DNA of 64,000 nucleotides from G963665185 sp963665185 (lineage in GTDB: Bacteria > Desulfobacterota > Desulfovibrionia > Desulfovibrionales > Desulfovibrionaceae), in assembly GCA_963665185.2 (NCBI GenBank), contig CAXXPO010000019.1, forward strand, positions 177,329-241,328, written 5' to 3'. The notes under the pieces were generated by a model that worked only from the letters and a program-made list of their open reading frames with translations, had not been told where the DNA came from and did not search any database. How positions within the stretch are numbered: position 1 is the stretch's first letter; the number at the start of each line of letters is the position of its first letter. A program made the translations under genes and the position numbers. Positions 51,144-59,565 of the stretch are shown here, piece by piece.

Positions 51144-52491
51144 GATGGTCTCCCTGCAAAAAAGTCAGCGCATCCATGGGTTGTCCGCACAGCGGGCATG
51201 TCCCGGATGTATCCAGAAGTTCTTCGGCCCGGAGTCGAATGCGCTCCAAGTCATCAATGTTTTCTTTCAGAAGAACGTTTTGCCTGTCCCGTTCCTTGCG
51301 CACGGCCCGCAACCGCCCAGCCAAGGAGCCCAGGGCAGTCAGGGAGTGGCGGTCCGGAAGAACGGGAGGGGGGGCAAGCTTTCCGAACAGGAGAATCTTT
51401 TCCCGGAGCGCCTGTGCTGTTTTTTTCATCCGCCTCCGTCGCCGCAACAAATCCACAAGCCCGGCAACAGGAAAGAGATTCGGGGGAGCGCACAACGCAT
51501 CAAGCACTCCCATCCGACGCGAAGCTGCGTCAATGGAAACCTTCAACTTGCCCAGACGATCTGCGGCATCCCGCAACGAACGGGAAGGAAAAAGAGACGG
51601 CGGCATATGTACGCCGACAAGAATTTCAGCCTGGGCCGTCGCCAAACGCTTGCGGACCTGCAGACTTTCCCTGGCCTGGAGCAAACGGGACAACTGCAAT
51701 GTGGGCCAAAATTCCAATGGTGGCCGTACCTGTTGCAGAACGTGCAACCGCTGGTGCGTTGCGGCCCGCTGGCCGCGCAGTTTGTTGATCTGTCCGGCCC
51801 GGTGTTCAAGTGAAGGAATTTCCCGCTGCAATGTTTCAAGCCGGGAAAACAGCCTGGCGGCCTCCTCCAATTCCAGGGCGGTCCGGGGCAGGTCGGCAGC
51901 GCGGTCCAACTCTGCAGCCAAAGTATTCATGCGGGTGGTCAACTCCGCCTCGCGCCGCCGCTCAAGACGCACCCGATTTTTCAGTCTGTCCTGCATGGCC
52001 AGCAGGTGGGCGCTCTCCGAAGACGAGGCAAAAAAAGCGGCTATGGCCGAGGGGGGTCTGTCCAAGAGAAAAATGGGGTACCGCTGGTCGCCGATATGCA
52101 CGTCCACGGCCTCCTCCGGGGGGCGGCCTTCCAGCTCCACAGGTCCCATGCGCAGGATATCCAGTACCTCCCGCGGAGGAGTACGGCCGAATTTGTAGTA
52201 TTCCTCCGGCCCTTCCGCGCCCGGACGGAGAATTTCATAGCCCGCATATGTCTTGCGTCTGATCCAGGTGACACGTGTACCGTCCCCGAACTCGGCCGAA
52301 ACCCGGGCTTCCTTGGCTCCGTGCCGGATGTAGGAACGGGGCGGCGGATTGCTGGCCAGACAGCGCAGAGCTTCCACAACGGCGGATTTTCCCGTGTTGT
52401 TCGGGCCGGTCAGAACGCTCAGTCCCGGCCCGAGATCAAGGCTCGTGGATGCATGGGCCATAAAATTTTCAAGATGCAGACGCACCAACAT
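51130..52491 (-). CDS. Rad50-like ATPase, N-terminal half with C-terminal zinc hook
   Basis: 453 residues from the ATG at 52491; ATG at 52497 is possible. The N-terminal lobe has Walker A GPNNTGKS (29-36) and Q-loop-like segments. A long coiled coil (about 160-420) follows. The last residues hold CPLCGQP with cysteines at 432 and 435, the Rad50/SbcC zinc hook. The ordinary return coil and ATPase C lobe are absent, and are found in the gene at 48265-48999. Confidence 0.78.
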   Translation of the reverse strand: MLVRLHLENFMAHASTSLDLGPGLSVLTGPNNTGKSAVVEALRCLASNPPPRSYIRHGAKEARVSAEFGDGTRVTWIRRKTYAGYEILRPGAEGPEEYYKFGRTPPREVLDILRMGPVELEGRPPEEAVDVHIGDQRYPIFLLDRPPSAIAAFFASSSESAHLLAMQDRLKNRVRLERRREAELTTRMNTLAAELDRAADLPRTALELEEAARLFSRLETLQREIPSLEHRAGQINKLRGQRAATHQRLHVLQQVRPPLEFWPTLQLSRLLQARESLQVRKRLATAQAEILVGVHMPPSLFPSRSLRDAADRLGKLKVSIDAASRRMGVLDALCAPPNLFPVAGLVDLLRRRRRMKKTAQALREKILLFGKLAPPPVLPDRHSLTALGSLAGRLRAVRKERDRQNVLLKENIDDLERIRLRAEELLDTSGTCPLCGQPMDALTFLQGDHHEPA

Positions 52492-52584
52492 ATGCATTCC
52501 AAGGGAAGTAAGAGATTGTCTTCGGCGGCGGAGGACTCTGCCCCCAAAACGCACACAAGAAATCAAGTGGTTATGGTAAGATCC

Positions 52585-53032
52585 CTAATACCGGGGTTTT
52601 TGACGCATCTCTCGAAGAAAGGCAATCTCGCCGATTTCCTTCATCCGCAAATTCATATCTTTCCAGCGTTCCAGCAATCCCGGAGGCAGATTGCTGTGCG
52701 CACAGGGAAACTCTTCGCATTCATGACAGAAGGACACGCCCTTTTTTCAGGATGCAATCCTTGACTCCGCAGGATGCGTTCAGACAACCGCCGTCACGAC
52801 ACCCTGAACAGACTCCCGCGGCAAGATACTCGACAACGGCCTGAAAACCGGCGTAATGTTCAAAAACAGGATTCATCAGGGCGAAACGCGGAGCCTGCTT
52901 GTCGAATCCTTCAAGCCCGGCGACCAGGGCTGCCCCCGCCTGCTGAATGCTTCCTCCCGCCCGCGACAGGCAGCGGGAACAGTCAAGCCCGCATGGCGCA
53001 AGAATTTGAAGAAGCTCTTCCCGTTGCATCAA
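52585..53032 (-). CDS. DUF3795-type cysteine-rich protein, interrupted by a +1 frameshift
   Basis: The open frame starts at 53032 with CGLDCSRCLSRAG and CSGCRDGGC, then stops early at 52721. Removing one T from the run at 52742-52747 gives a continuation with FCHECEEFPCAHSNLPPG and ends at a TAG at 52585. The restored cysteine pattern matches DUF3795, a probable metal-binding domain of unknown role. Confidence 0.6.
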
Positions 53033-53047
53033 TTGCCTCGCATGTTT

Positions 53048-53863
53048 TCACGGCAAAGGATCGTTGGCCCCTAAAAACGGACAAAATGTCAGGGCGTCCG
53101 CCGTGAGACCTCCCTGCCCGGCGTCTTCATCGTACAGAATCAGCGGAGACTGAACGACCACGTCGGGCTGACCGTTTTTGACAACCTGAATAAGTACGGT
53201 CTTGGCGGGCACGTTGCATCGACCGTGTATAAAGCGGAGCGCCTTGGGCTGCAACCGTACCCGGTCGGCCAGGACGAGAAACTCGACCAGACGCTGGGTC
53301 GTGAAAACAAAGTAGGCGGATGCCTTGTTTTTCAGTGAGTAGGCCGTGGCCGCAAGAAAATCCGCCAGACCGCCCTGCCCTTCGGCCAGCCCCATTTCCC
53401 GCTCCGGCAAGGGCGATGCCCTGCCGCTTCCCGGCCTCCTGTAGGGAGGATTGCAGACCACCACATCCATGCTTTCCGGGCCGACTGCATCGCAGGTGCG
53501 GATGTCGTCTACATTGCAGAGGCAAACGCTGCCATGGCCTTGCAATCCCAGGCTGGCAAAATTGGACTCGCAACAGGCTACCATTTCCGGCTGTATGTCC
53601 AGAGCTGTCACCGACGAAAGATTCTCATCGGAAAAAGACTCTCCAGCCAAATGCAATTGGCGCAAAAGACAGCCGATACCGACCACCCCGCATCCCGCGC
53701 CAAGGTCCAGAATGCATGCGCCGGAAGGAACCCTGGCAAAACAGGCCAGCAGCAGGGCATCCACGGAAAAGCGAAACCCCAGGGCCGGCTGACGCAGTCC
53801 ACGGGGAAAAGCCGTCCGGGCGGTGGAAATGTCCGGGGAAAGCCCCTCAAGAGGAGCAATCAT
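53048..53863 (-). CDS. tRNA1(Val) (adenine37-N6)-methyltransferase-like protein
   Basis: 271 residues from the ATG at 53863, which overlaps murJ's stop (ATGA). Rossmann motif LDLGAGCGVVGIG and the N6-adenine catalytic motif VVCNPPYRRPG are both present, fitting the YfiC/TrmN6 family. The frame is open upstream but only as murJ antisense. Confidence 0.8.
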   Translation of the reverse strand: MIAPLEGLSPDISTARTAFPRGLRQPALGFRFSVDALLLACFARVPSGACILDLGAGCGVVGIGCLLRQLHLAGESFSDENLSSVTALDIQPEMVACCESNFASLGLQGHGSVCLCNVDDIRTCDAVGPESMDVVVCNPPYRRPGSGRASPLPEREMGLAEGQGGLADFLAATAYSLKNKASAYFVFTTQRLVEFLVLADRVRLQPKALRFIHGRCNVPAKTVLIQVVKNGQPDVVVQSPLILYDEDAGQGGLTADALTFCPFLGANDPLP

Positions 53864-55407
53864 TCCTGCCTCCCGGTTCTTCCCATCCTCCGGTGCATGG
53901 CTCCAAGCAGCATCCGGGCTTCGGACATCCGCAGTACGCTGCCCAGAACGAGATAGCCAGCAACCCAGGCCGGAATAAGCCCCAAAGCCCAAACCATGCC
54001 CCAGGCCGTGGACATCCAGGCCCCCAGCCCGATGCACAGGCTCAGACCAAAAGAAACAGTGAGCGTGAACACGGTCCGCGCGCAAAAATTCCCAATCTGC
54101 CGAAAAAGAAAAAACAACAGCAGTCCGGCGTTGAGCCAGCCGGAAATGCTCACGGCCAGGGCCAGCCCTACATGGGCCATGTTTTGCATAAGCGCGTACC
54201 CCAGCCCCACATTGACGACCATGCAGACGAAAGCGATTTTTACCGGTGTCTTGGTGTCCTCCAAAGCATAAAATGCCGAAACAAGGGGGCGCACCAGGGC
54301 AATGGCCGGAAGTCCGGCGCCATAGGCGACCAAGGCCGCCGATGTACTGGCCGCCGCGTCCGCCGCAAAAGCCCCGCGTTCAAAAAGAAGCTGGATGATC
54401 GGTCCGGCCAGGGCAATCAACCCGGCGGAGGAAGGAAAAGCGATAAAAACGGTCAGCCCCAAAGCGGAATCCAAAGCCTGGCGGAAGTCGTCCATGGCCT
54501 TGTCCGCAGCCAGACGGGCCAGGCTTGGCAAGGCTGCCGTTCCCACGGCAATGCCGAAAATTCCCAACGGGAACTGAACCAGGCGGTCGGCGTAATACAA
54601 ATAGGACACAGACCCAACAGGAAGAAAGGAGGCCAGCAACGTTGAAAGAAGAATATTGATCTGGTAGACGGCCGCTCCGAACACCGTGGGCAGCATCAAC
54701 CGCCCCACACGCTGCACACCTTGATGTTTCCAGGCCCAGGGGCCATGCCAGGAAAAACCACGAGAACGCAAAGCCCACTGCTGGGCCACCCATTGCAGTA
54801 CACCGCCGACCAGCACCCCCCAGCTCATGGCGACGGCCACATCCCCTCCCGACCAATATCCGGCCAGAGCCGCCACAATAAGCGTCACATTAAGAACGCA
54901 TGGAGCCAGAGCCGGCGTCAGAAAATGCCCCATGCCATTGAGAATGCCCATGCACAGGGCCACGCTGGAGATGAACAGGATATAGGGAAAACAGATCCGC
55001 ACCAGCCGCACGGTCAGTTCGAACAAGACACTGTCACCGATAAATCCCGGAGCGATGAGCCGGGTCATCCAGGGAGCCAGAAGTACCCCGAGAGCGACCA
55101 GAACGCCAAGAATAAGCACCAGCCAAACCTGAACCGAGCGGGCCAGGGCAAAGGCCTCCCTGTTTCCGGATTCCGCACGCATACGGCTGAACACCGGGAT
55201 GAAGGCCATGGTCAGAGACCCCTCTCCGAACAGACGACGCAGAAGATTGGGAACGCGAAAGGCTACGAAAAAAGCATCCGATCCCAACCCCGCGCCCAAG
55301 GCAAAGGCCACCACCAGATCGCGCAGAAAGCCAAGGATGCGGGACAAAAGGGTGGCCCCGCCCACCACGGCAGCGTTGCGGGCTATTTCTCTGGAATGTT
55401 TGTTCAA
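53860..55407 (-). CDS. murJ: Lipid II flippase MurJ
   Basis: 515 residues from a TTG at 55407 (GGAG 7 bp upstream), giving MNKHSREIARNAAVVGG, the usual MurJ start. The frame is open further upstream but unlike the family. About 14 membrane segments with the MurJ segments VVGGATLLSRILGFLRD, NLLRRLFGEGSLTMAFIPVF and LLPTVFGAAVYQIN. It exports lipid-linked peptidoglycan precursor. Confidence 0.93.
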   Translation of the reverse strand: MNKHSREIARNAAVVGGATLLSRILGFLRDLVVAFALGAGLGSDAFFVAFRVPNLLRRLFGEGSLTMAFIPVFSRMRAESGNREAFALARSVQVWLVLILGVLVALGVLLAPWMTRLIAPGFIGDSVLFELTVRLVRICFPYILFISSVALCMGILNGMGHFLTPALAPCVLNVTLIVAALAGYWSGGDVAVAMSWGVLVGGVLQWVAQQWALRSRGFSWHGPWAWKHQGVQRVGRLMLPTVFGAAVYQINILLSTLLASFLPVGSVSYLYYADRLVQFPLGIFGIAVGTAALPSLARLAADKAMDDFRQALDSALGLTVFIAFPSSAGLIALAGPIIQLLFERGAFAADAAASTSAALVAYGAGLPAIALVRPLVSAFYALEDTKTPVKIAFVCMVVNVGLGYALMQNMAHVGLALAVSISGWLNAGLLLFFLFRQIGNFCARTVFTLTVSFGLSLCIGLGAWMSTAWGMVWALGLIPAWVAGYLVLGSVLRMSEARMLLGAMHRRMGRTGRQE

Positions 55408-55752
55408 ATTTATCTCCGTCAGGCACAATGAATTTGTTCCGGACAACGCCGACGCTGGTGTATCAATGCCTTTTTCCCGTGTCCAAATCAATTGCGGGCA
55501 GAGCCCCCCAAACAGCCCAAAAAGCTTGTAATATGGCGCATTCCCCAATATCATATAGAGACTGGGCAGACTTACTGCAGTGTTTTGCAAAGAGCCACTC
55601 CGGATTTTGCAGAAAGGTCGTCAAAAAAAAATTCATACAACCGGAAAGGATCATTCGCAAAAGAACAACTTTGATAATTTTTTCTGAACCGCACAGGCGT
55701 TTCCCCCTGACTCGCTTTTTTTGACTATGTCTTCATGTAACAAGAGGTTCCC
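55408..55752. other. Divergent promoter region between murJ and the Pel-like locus
   Basis: 345 bases. No protein gene is supported. It must hold promoters for both divergent units; TTGACT occurs near 55727 but has no clear -10 at the right distance. Confidence 0.4.
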
Positions 55753-56706
55753 ATGCAGCGTATAACTGCGATTATACTGTGTGCCATAACAATATGTTCG
55801 TTTGCGGGTTGTGCACAAAAAACACAACGTACCTCTCCCGGTGTCGTGAGAACACCGGAAGCGCGGGGACACACGGTCCGGCAATGGGCGTACTGGCTGC
55901 AGAATCCAGACCTTGCCGCACTCGCCTCCTACCCCGCCGACCTGGTGGTCATCGACTATTCCTACGACGGTTCCGACGCCAAAGCCTTTGACCGCAAATC
56001 AATTAAAATGCTCCAAAACGCAGGCAAAACAGTCCTGTGCTACTTCTCCATAGGCGAAGCCGAGACCTACAGATTCTACTGGAACGCCACCTGGGACCAA
56101 AAGCCCCCCGCCTTTCTGGGGGCGGAGAACCCGGACTGGCCGGGCAACTTCAAGGTCCGCTACTGGTCGCCGGAATGGATGCAGGCTGCACTCATTCCCT
56201 ATATGGACCGCATTCTGGCCGCAGGATTCGACGGCGTGTATCTGGATATAATAGACGCCTACTGGTATTGGCACGAAAAAGAAGGCATCGACATTCGGAA
56301 AACAGCCGACGACATGGTTACCCTGGTGGCGGACATTGCCCGCTATATGCGCGGCCGTGCGGGAAGAGAGTTCATCATCTGTCCGCAGAATGCAGAAGGC
56401 ATCATCAGCGACGCATCTTCCAAATATCGTCAATTGTACTTCAACACCATAGACATGATTGGTGTGGAAAGTCTTTTCTTTAATATATACAGCCCGGAAG
56501 ACCAGAAATACAGAATGAATCTTCTTCGTGAATATGCCACACACAATCTGCCGGTTCTGAATATCGAGTATATTTCTTCGGACAAATACGAACAATACCT
56601 GCATATGGCGCGCACGGTCGGATTTCCCGTCACCCCCTATGCGGCAGCTCCCGATGCGGCCCTCAACCTGTTAACCCCTGCTGGGTGGGCTTCCCGGGAG
56701 GAATGA
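55753..56706 (+). CDS. GH114-family exported glycosidase (PelA hydrolase-like)
   Basis: 317 residues. Lipoprotein signal with lipobox-like FAGC at about 17-20. The TIM-barrel domain has VVIDYSYDG, CYFSIGEAETYR (catalytic acids D and E by family) and GFDGVYLDIIDAYWYW. GH114 enzymes cut alpha-1,4-polygalactosamine, and PelA of the Pel pathway carries one at its N terminus. Here it is a separate protein heading the locus. Confidence 0.82.
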   Translation: MQRITAIILCAITICSFAGCAQKTQRTSPGVVRTPEARGHTVRQWAYWLQNPDLAALASYPADLVVIDYSYDGSDAKAFDRKSIKMLQNAGKTVLCYFSIGEAETYRFYWNATWDQKPPAFLGAENPDWPGNFKVRYWSPEWMQAALIPYMDRILAAGFDGVYLDIIDAYWYWHEKEGIDIRKTADDMVTLVADIARYMRGRAGREFIICPQNAEGIISDASSKYRQLYFNTIDMIGVESLFFNIYSPEDQKYRMNLLREYATHNLPVLNIEYISSDKYEQYLHMARTVGFPVTPYAAAPDAALNLLTPAGWASREE

Positions 56707-56777
56707 ACCATCCTTTCCATTTTTTTAAGCACAGTAGAAGTTGCCCCCTTCAACACTGCCGCTCAACCACAATCTAA

Positions 56778-56806
56778 TTGACTTTTAATACTGCTGATAG
56801 TGTAAT
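56778..56806 (+). promoter_or_regulatory. Candidate sigma70 promoter before the PelC-like gene
   Basis: TTGACT (56778-56783), 17-bp spacer, TGTAAT (56801-56806), 60 bp before the ATG at 56866. It would drive the PelC-like gene and those after it separately from the GH114 gene. Confidence 0.5.
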
Positions 56807-56865
56807 CTTGTGTTTAGTTGCATCGCTGCAACCCAAAATACATTGCCACATCATGGAGGTCGGGT

Positions 56866-57438
56866 ATGAGGCGTTTATCCTGTGTCATAATCCTTGCGTT
56901 TCTGGGGCTGCTGACTGCATGCACCAACTCGCACCGGGTGGATTACGTGCGCGGCAAAGAAATTTCAGCGCAAAAACGCTACGTTGCCGTTCTGCCGCTA
57001 GTGAATCTCACGTCGCACCCTTATGCCGGACGCATCGTGGGAGACATCCTCTCGTCCGAACTGTATGCAGCCACGAACTTCACCTTCATGGAACGCACCG
57101 CCATGGCGGAAAAGATCAAGGGCAAGGAGGACGATCTGGAATACGTCATGGACAAAGGCGTGGCCCAACGCATCGGTCGCGAACTGGGCGTGGATACGGT
57201 CGTTTACGGATCGGTTTCCGAATACCGCTATAAACTGGGCATCGATCAGGACCCGGTTGTCGGTATCAACCTGCGCCTGCTGGATGTGGCTTCCGGAGAT
57301 GTGCTTTGGGCCACCAGCATGTCCAAGACGGGGGGATGCTGGTTCGTGTGCGAAGACTCCCTGAACAGATTGGCCCAGGACGTCTGTCAATCCATGGTTT
57401 CCGAAATGGTGGGAGAACTGAATACGCATGATTCCTAG
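56866..57438 (+). CDS. PelC-like outer-membrane lipoprotein
   Basis: 190 residues from the ATG after GGAGGT. Lipobox LTAC with cysteine at about 19. The mature part matches CsgG/PelC/GNA1162-type proteins: VAVLPLVNLTSHPYAGRIVG, GVDTVVYGSVSEY, VGINLRLLDVASGDVLW. PelC forms an oligomeric ring below the outer membrane that guides the polysaccharide to PelB. Overlaps the next gene by 11 bp. Confidence 0.75.
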   Translation: MRRLSCVIILAFLGLLTACTNSHRVDYVRGKEISAQKRYVAVLPLVNLTSHPYAGRIVGDILSSELYAATNFTFMERTAMAEKIKGKEDDLEYVMDKGVAQRIGRELGVDTVVYGSVSEYRYKLGIDQDPVVGINLRLLDVASGDVLWATSMSKTGGCWFVCEDSLNRLAQDVCQSMVSEMVGELNTHDS

Positions 57439-59515
57439 ACGTTTTCCTCTTGCTGTTCTGGCTTTTTTACTCTTCTCCCTTGCCGCGGCGTCTCCGGGGA
57501 CATGCTCCCCTTTGGACAAGATTATCTCGCGCAAGGTCCTGGTGTTGTACGACAGTTCCAACGGGCAGACTCCGTTCACAAACAATCTCTTCCATGACGG
57601 CCTGGCCATGGTGTTCAACTACCACGGCCTGGATTTCGACTATCACGATGTCAACAACGCACTGCCGGACGACAAAGCCATGGCTCAATTCAGGGCCGTG
57701 GTTTCCGTATTTGAATCCATGGCCATGGAGGATCCGACCACCTATCTGAAGTGGCTGCTGCACCAGATGGACATGGGCCGCCGCGCCCTGGTCTTCGGCT
57801 GGCTGGGCACGCAGTACCCGGACGGAACCCCCGTGGACAAGGAACTGGCCGCAAAAGTCTACGAACGCTTCGGCCTGCGCTACATGCCGGAAAAAATTCT
57901 CAAAAAGACCCTGCTGAAATACAACCGCAAGGTCCGCGACTTTGTGGAATTCGAACGCAGCTACCCGCCGCTCCCCCCGTTCGAATCCGTCACCCTGGCC
58001 CCCATTGAGGGCAATGCCAGATTCCTCCTCACTGCAAAACAACGCGGCACGGACTTTGTGACAGTATATATCAGCTTGAGCGACTTCGGCGGTTTCGCCC
58101 TGTCCGGAAGCATCTACTGGATGGATCCATCCAGTTATGCCAAGCGATGGTATCTCAATCCATTCACCTTCACAGCCGCCGCCCTGGGGCTGGACGACAC
58201 TCCGGTTCCCGACCCGACCACCATAAGCGGCCTGCGGGTGGCCTTCTCCCATGTGGATGCCGACGGCTTCAGCGGATTCACCAATATCGACACTTCCAAG
58301 AACTGCGCCCAGGTCATGCAGCAAGAAGTGTATGAAGCCTTTGATTTTCCCATCACATCTTCCATCATTGCCGCGGAAGTCAACCCGAAGGACATGGGGA
58401 ATCCCGAACTGGTGGACATCGCCCGCTCCATCTTCGCCATGCCCAACATAGAACCCGCATCGCATGCCTACACCCATCCCTTTTTCTGGGACATGTCCAA
58501 AAAAGTGGAAGATTCCGAAAGGTTTGATGTGGCGGGAGCGTACAGTGCCCCGGACTATGTTTTTGACTCCAAGCTGGAGATTGTGGACTCCTGCGCCTAT
58601 GTGACGTCTCTTTCGCCGCCGGAAAAACCTTGCAACGTGATTCTCTGGTCCGGCATGTGCAACCCCACGCAGACCCAGCTGTCCATGGCTTCCGACGCCG
58701 GGATACTGAACATGAACGGGGGGGATACGGTCTTCGATCAGGCGCACGATTCGCTGTTCACGGTGTCCGGGCTGTACAGAAAGGTTGGCGATCAATACCA
58801 GATATACACCGGGCAAGCGAACGAGAACATTCTGACAAACCTATGGACCGGACCATTCTGGGGATTCGCCAACATCATTGAAACCATGGACCGGACGGAA
58901 CACCCCAGGCGACTCAAGCCCATTGACGTCTACTACCACTTTTACAGCGCGGAAAAACTGGCCTCGCTCAATGCGCTCAAGCAGGTCTACCAATGGACAA
59001 TGGCCCAGCCCGTGGCACCGGTGTTCACATCCCAGTACATCAAGATGGTCCTCGGCTTCACCACTGCCCGCATCCGCATGCTGAAGCCAAAACATTATGA
59101 AGTATCAAACTATGGTCAGTGCACCACCATGCGGTTTGCCTCCGACTCTCCTCCGCCCGACCTGCGTTATTGCGTCAACGTGACGGGCTGGGTCCGGCAC
59201 CCGCAGGGGTTGTACGTTTCCCTGGATGCGGCAACAGACAAAGCACTCATTGTGTTCACGGGCAGTGGCGGCCAATCCCAGCCCTTTGTGCAGCAAGCCA
59301 CGGGAACCATTTCCGGCCTGCATTGGGACCGGAAGACGCTGGAATTTCACTATCAGGGATGGGGGGCCGGCTGGGTAGAAATCGCCGGAATGTCTCCGGA
59401 CAAGGAGTACGCTTTCACTGGTGCCGGACAAACGGGAAAAGCCCGCGCCGACAAAAACGGAAAACTGCGTTTGAAAAACGCATCAAGCGGAAAAATGACT
59501 CTTCAACTGCAGTAA
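57428..59515 (+). CDS. PelA-type polysaccharide deacetylase-like protein
   Basis: 695 residues with signal peptide (1-26). A flavodoxin-like N domain (KVLVLYDSSNGQ) and a NodB-like deacetylase domain: SHVDADGFSGF (two metal-binding aspartates) and SHAYTHPFFW (two histidines four residues apart), the spacing of the PelA active site. A C-terminal beta domain ends the protein. It would deacetylate exported N-acetylated polymer in the periplasm. Its paralogue follows directly. Confidence 0.72.
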   Translation: MIPRRFPLAVLAFLLFSLAAASPGTCSPLDKIISRKVLVLYDSSNGQTPFTNNLFHDGLAMVFNYHGLDFDYHDVNNALPDDKAMAQFRAVVSVFESMAMEDPTTYLKWLLHQMDMGRRALVFGWLGTQYPDGTPVDKELAAKVYERFGLRYMPEKILKKTLLKYNRKVRDFVEFERSYPPLPPFESVTLAPIEGNARFLLTAKQRGTDFVTVYISLSDFGGFALSGSIYWMDPSSYAKRWYLNPFTFTAAALGLDDTPVPDPTTISGLRVAFSHVDADGFSGFTNIDTSKNCAQVMQQEVYEAFDFPITSSIIAAEVNPKDMGNPELVDIARSIFAMPNIEPASHAYTHPFFWDMSKKVEDSERFDVAGAYSAPDYVFDSKLEIVDSCAYVTSLSPPEKPCNVILWSGMCNPTQTQLSMASDAGILNMNGGDTVFDQAHDSLFTVSGLYRKVGDQYQIYTGQANENILTNLWTGPFWGFANIIETMDRTEHPRRLKPIDVYYHFYSAEKLASLNALKQVYQWTMAQPVAPVFTSQYIKMVLGFTTARIRMLKPKHYEVSNYGQCTTMRFASDSPPPDLRYCVNVTGWVRHPQGLYVSLDAATDKALIVFTGSGGQSQPFVQQATGTISGLHWDRKTLEFHYQGWGAGWVEIAGMSPDKEYAFTGAGQTGKARADKNGKLRLKNASSGKMTLQLQ

Positions 59516-59565
59516 CTCGAAATGTCTGTGGCTTTATTCCTATGGAAAAATACGGATACAATACA

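Noticed and set aside
57467..58816. A 449-codon open frame on the minus strand
   Set aside because: Antisense to the first deacetylase gene; composition is not protein-like.
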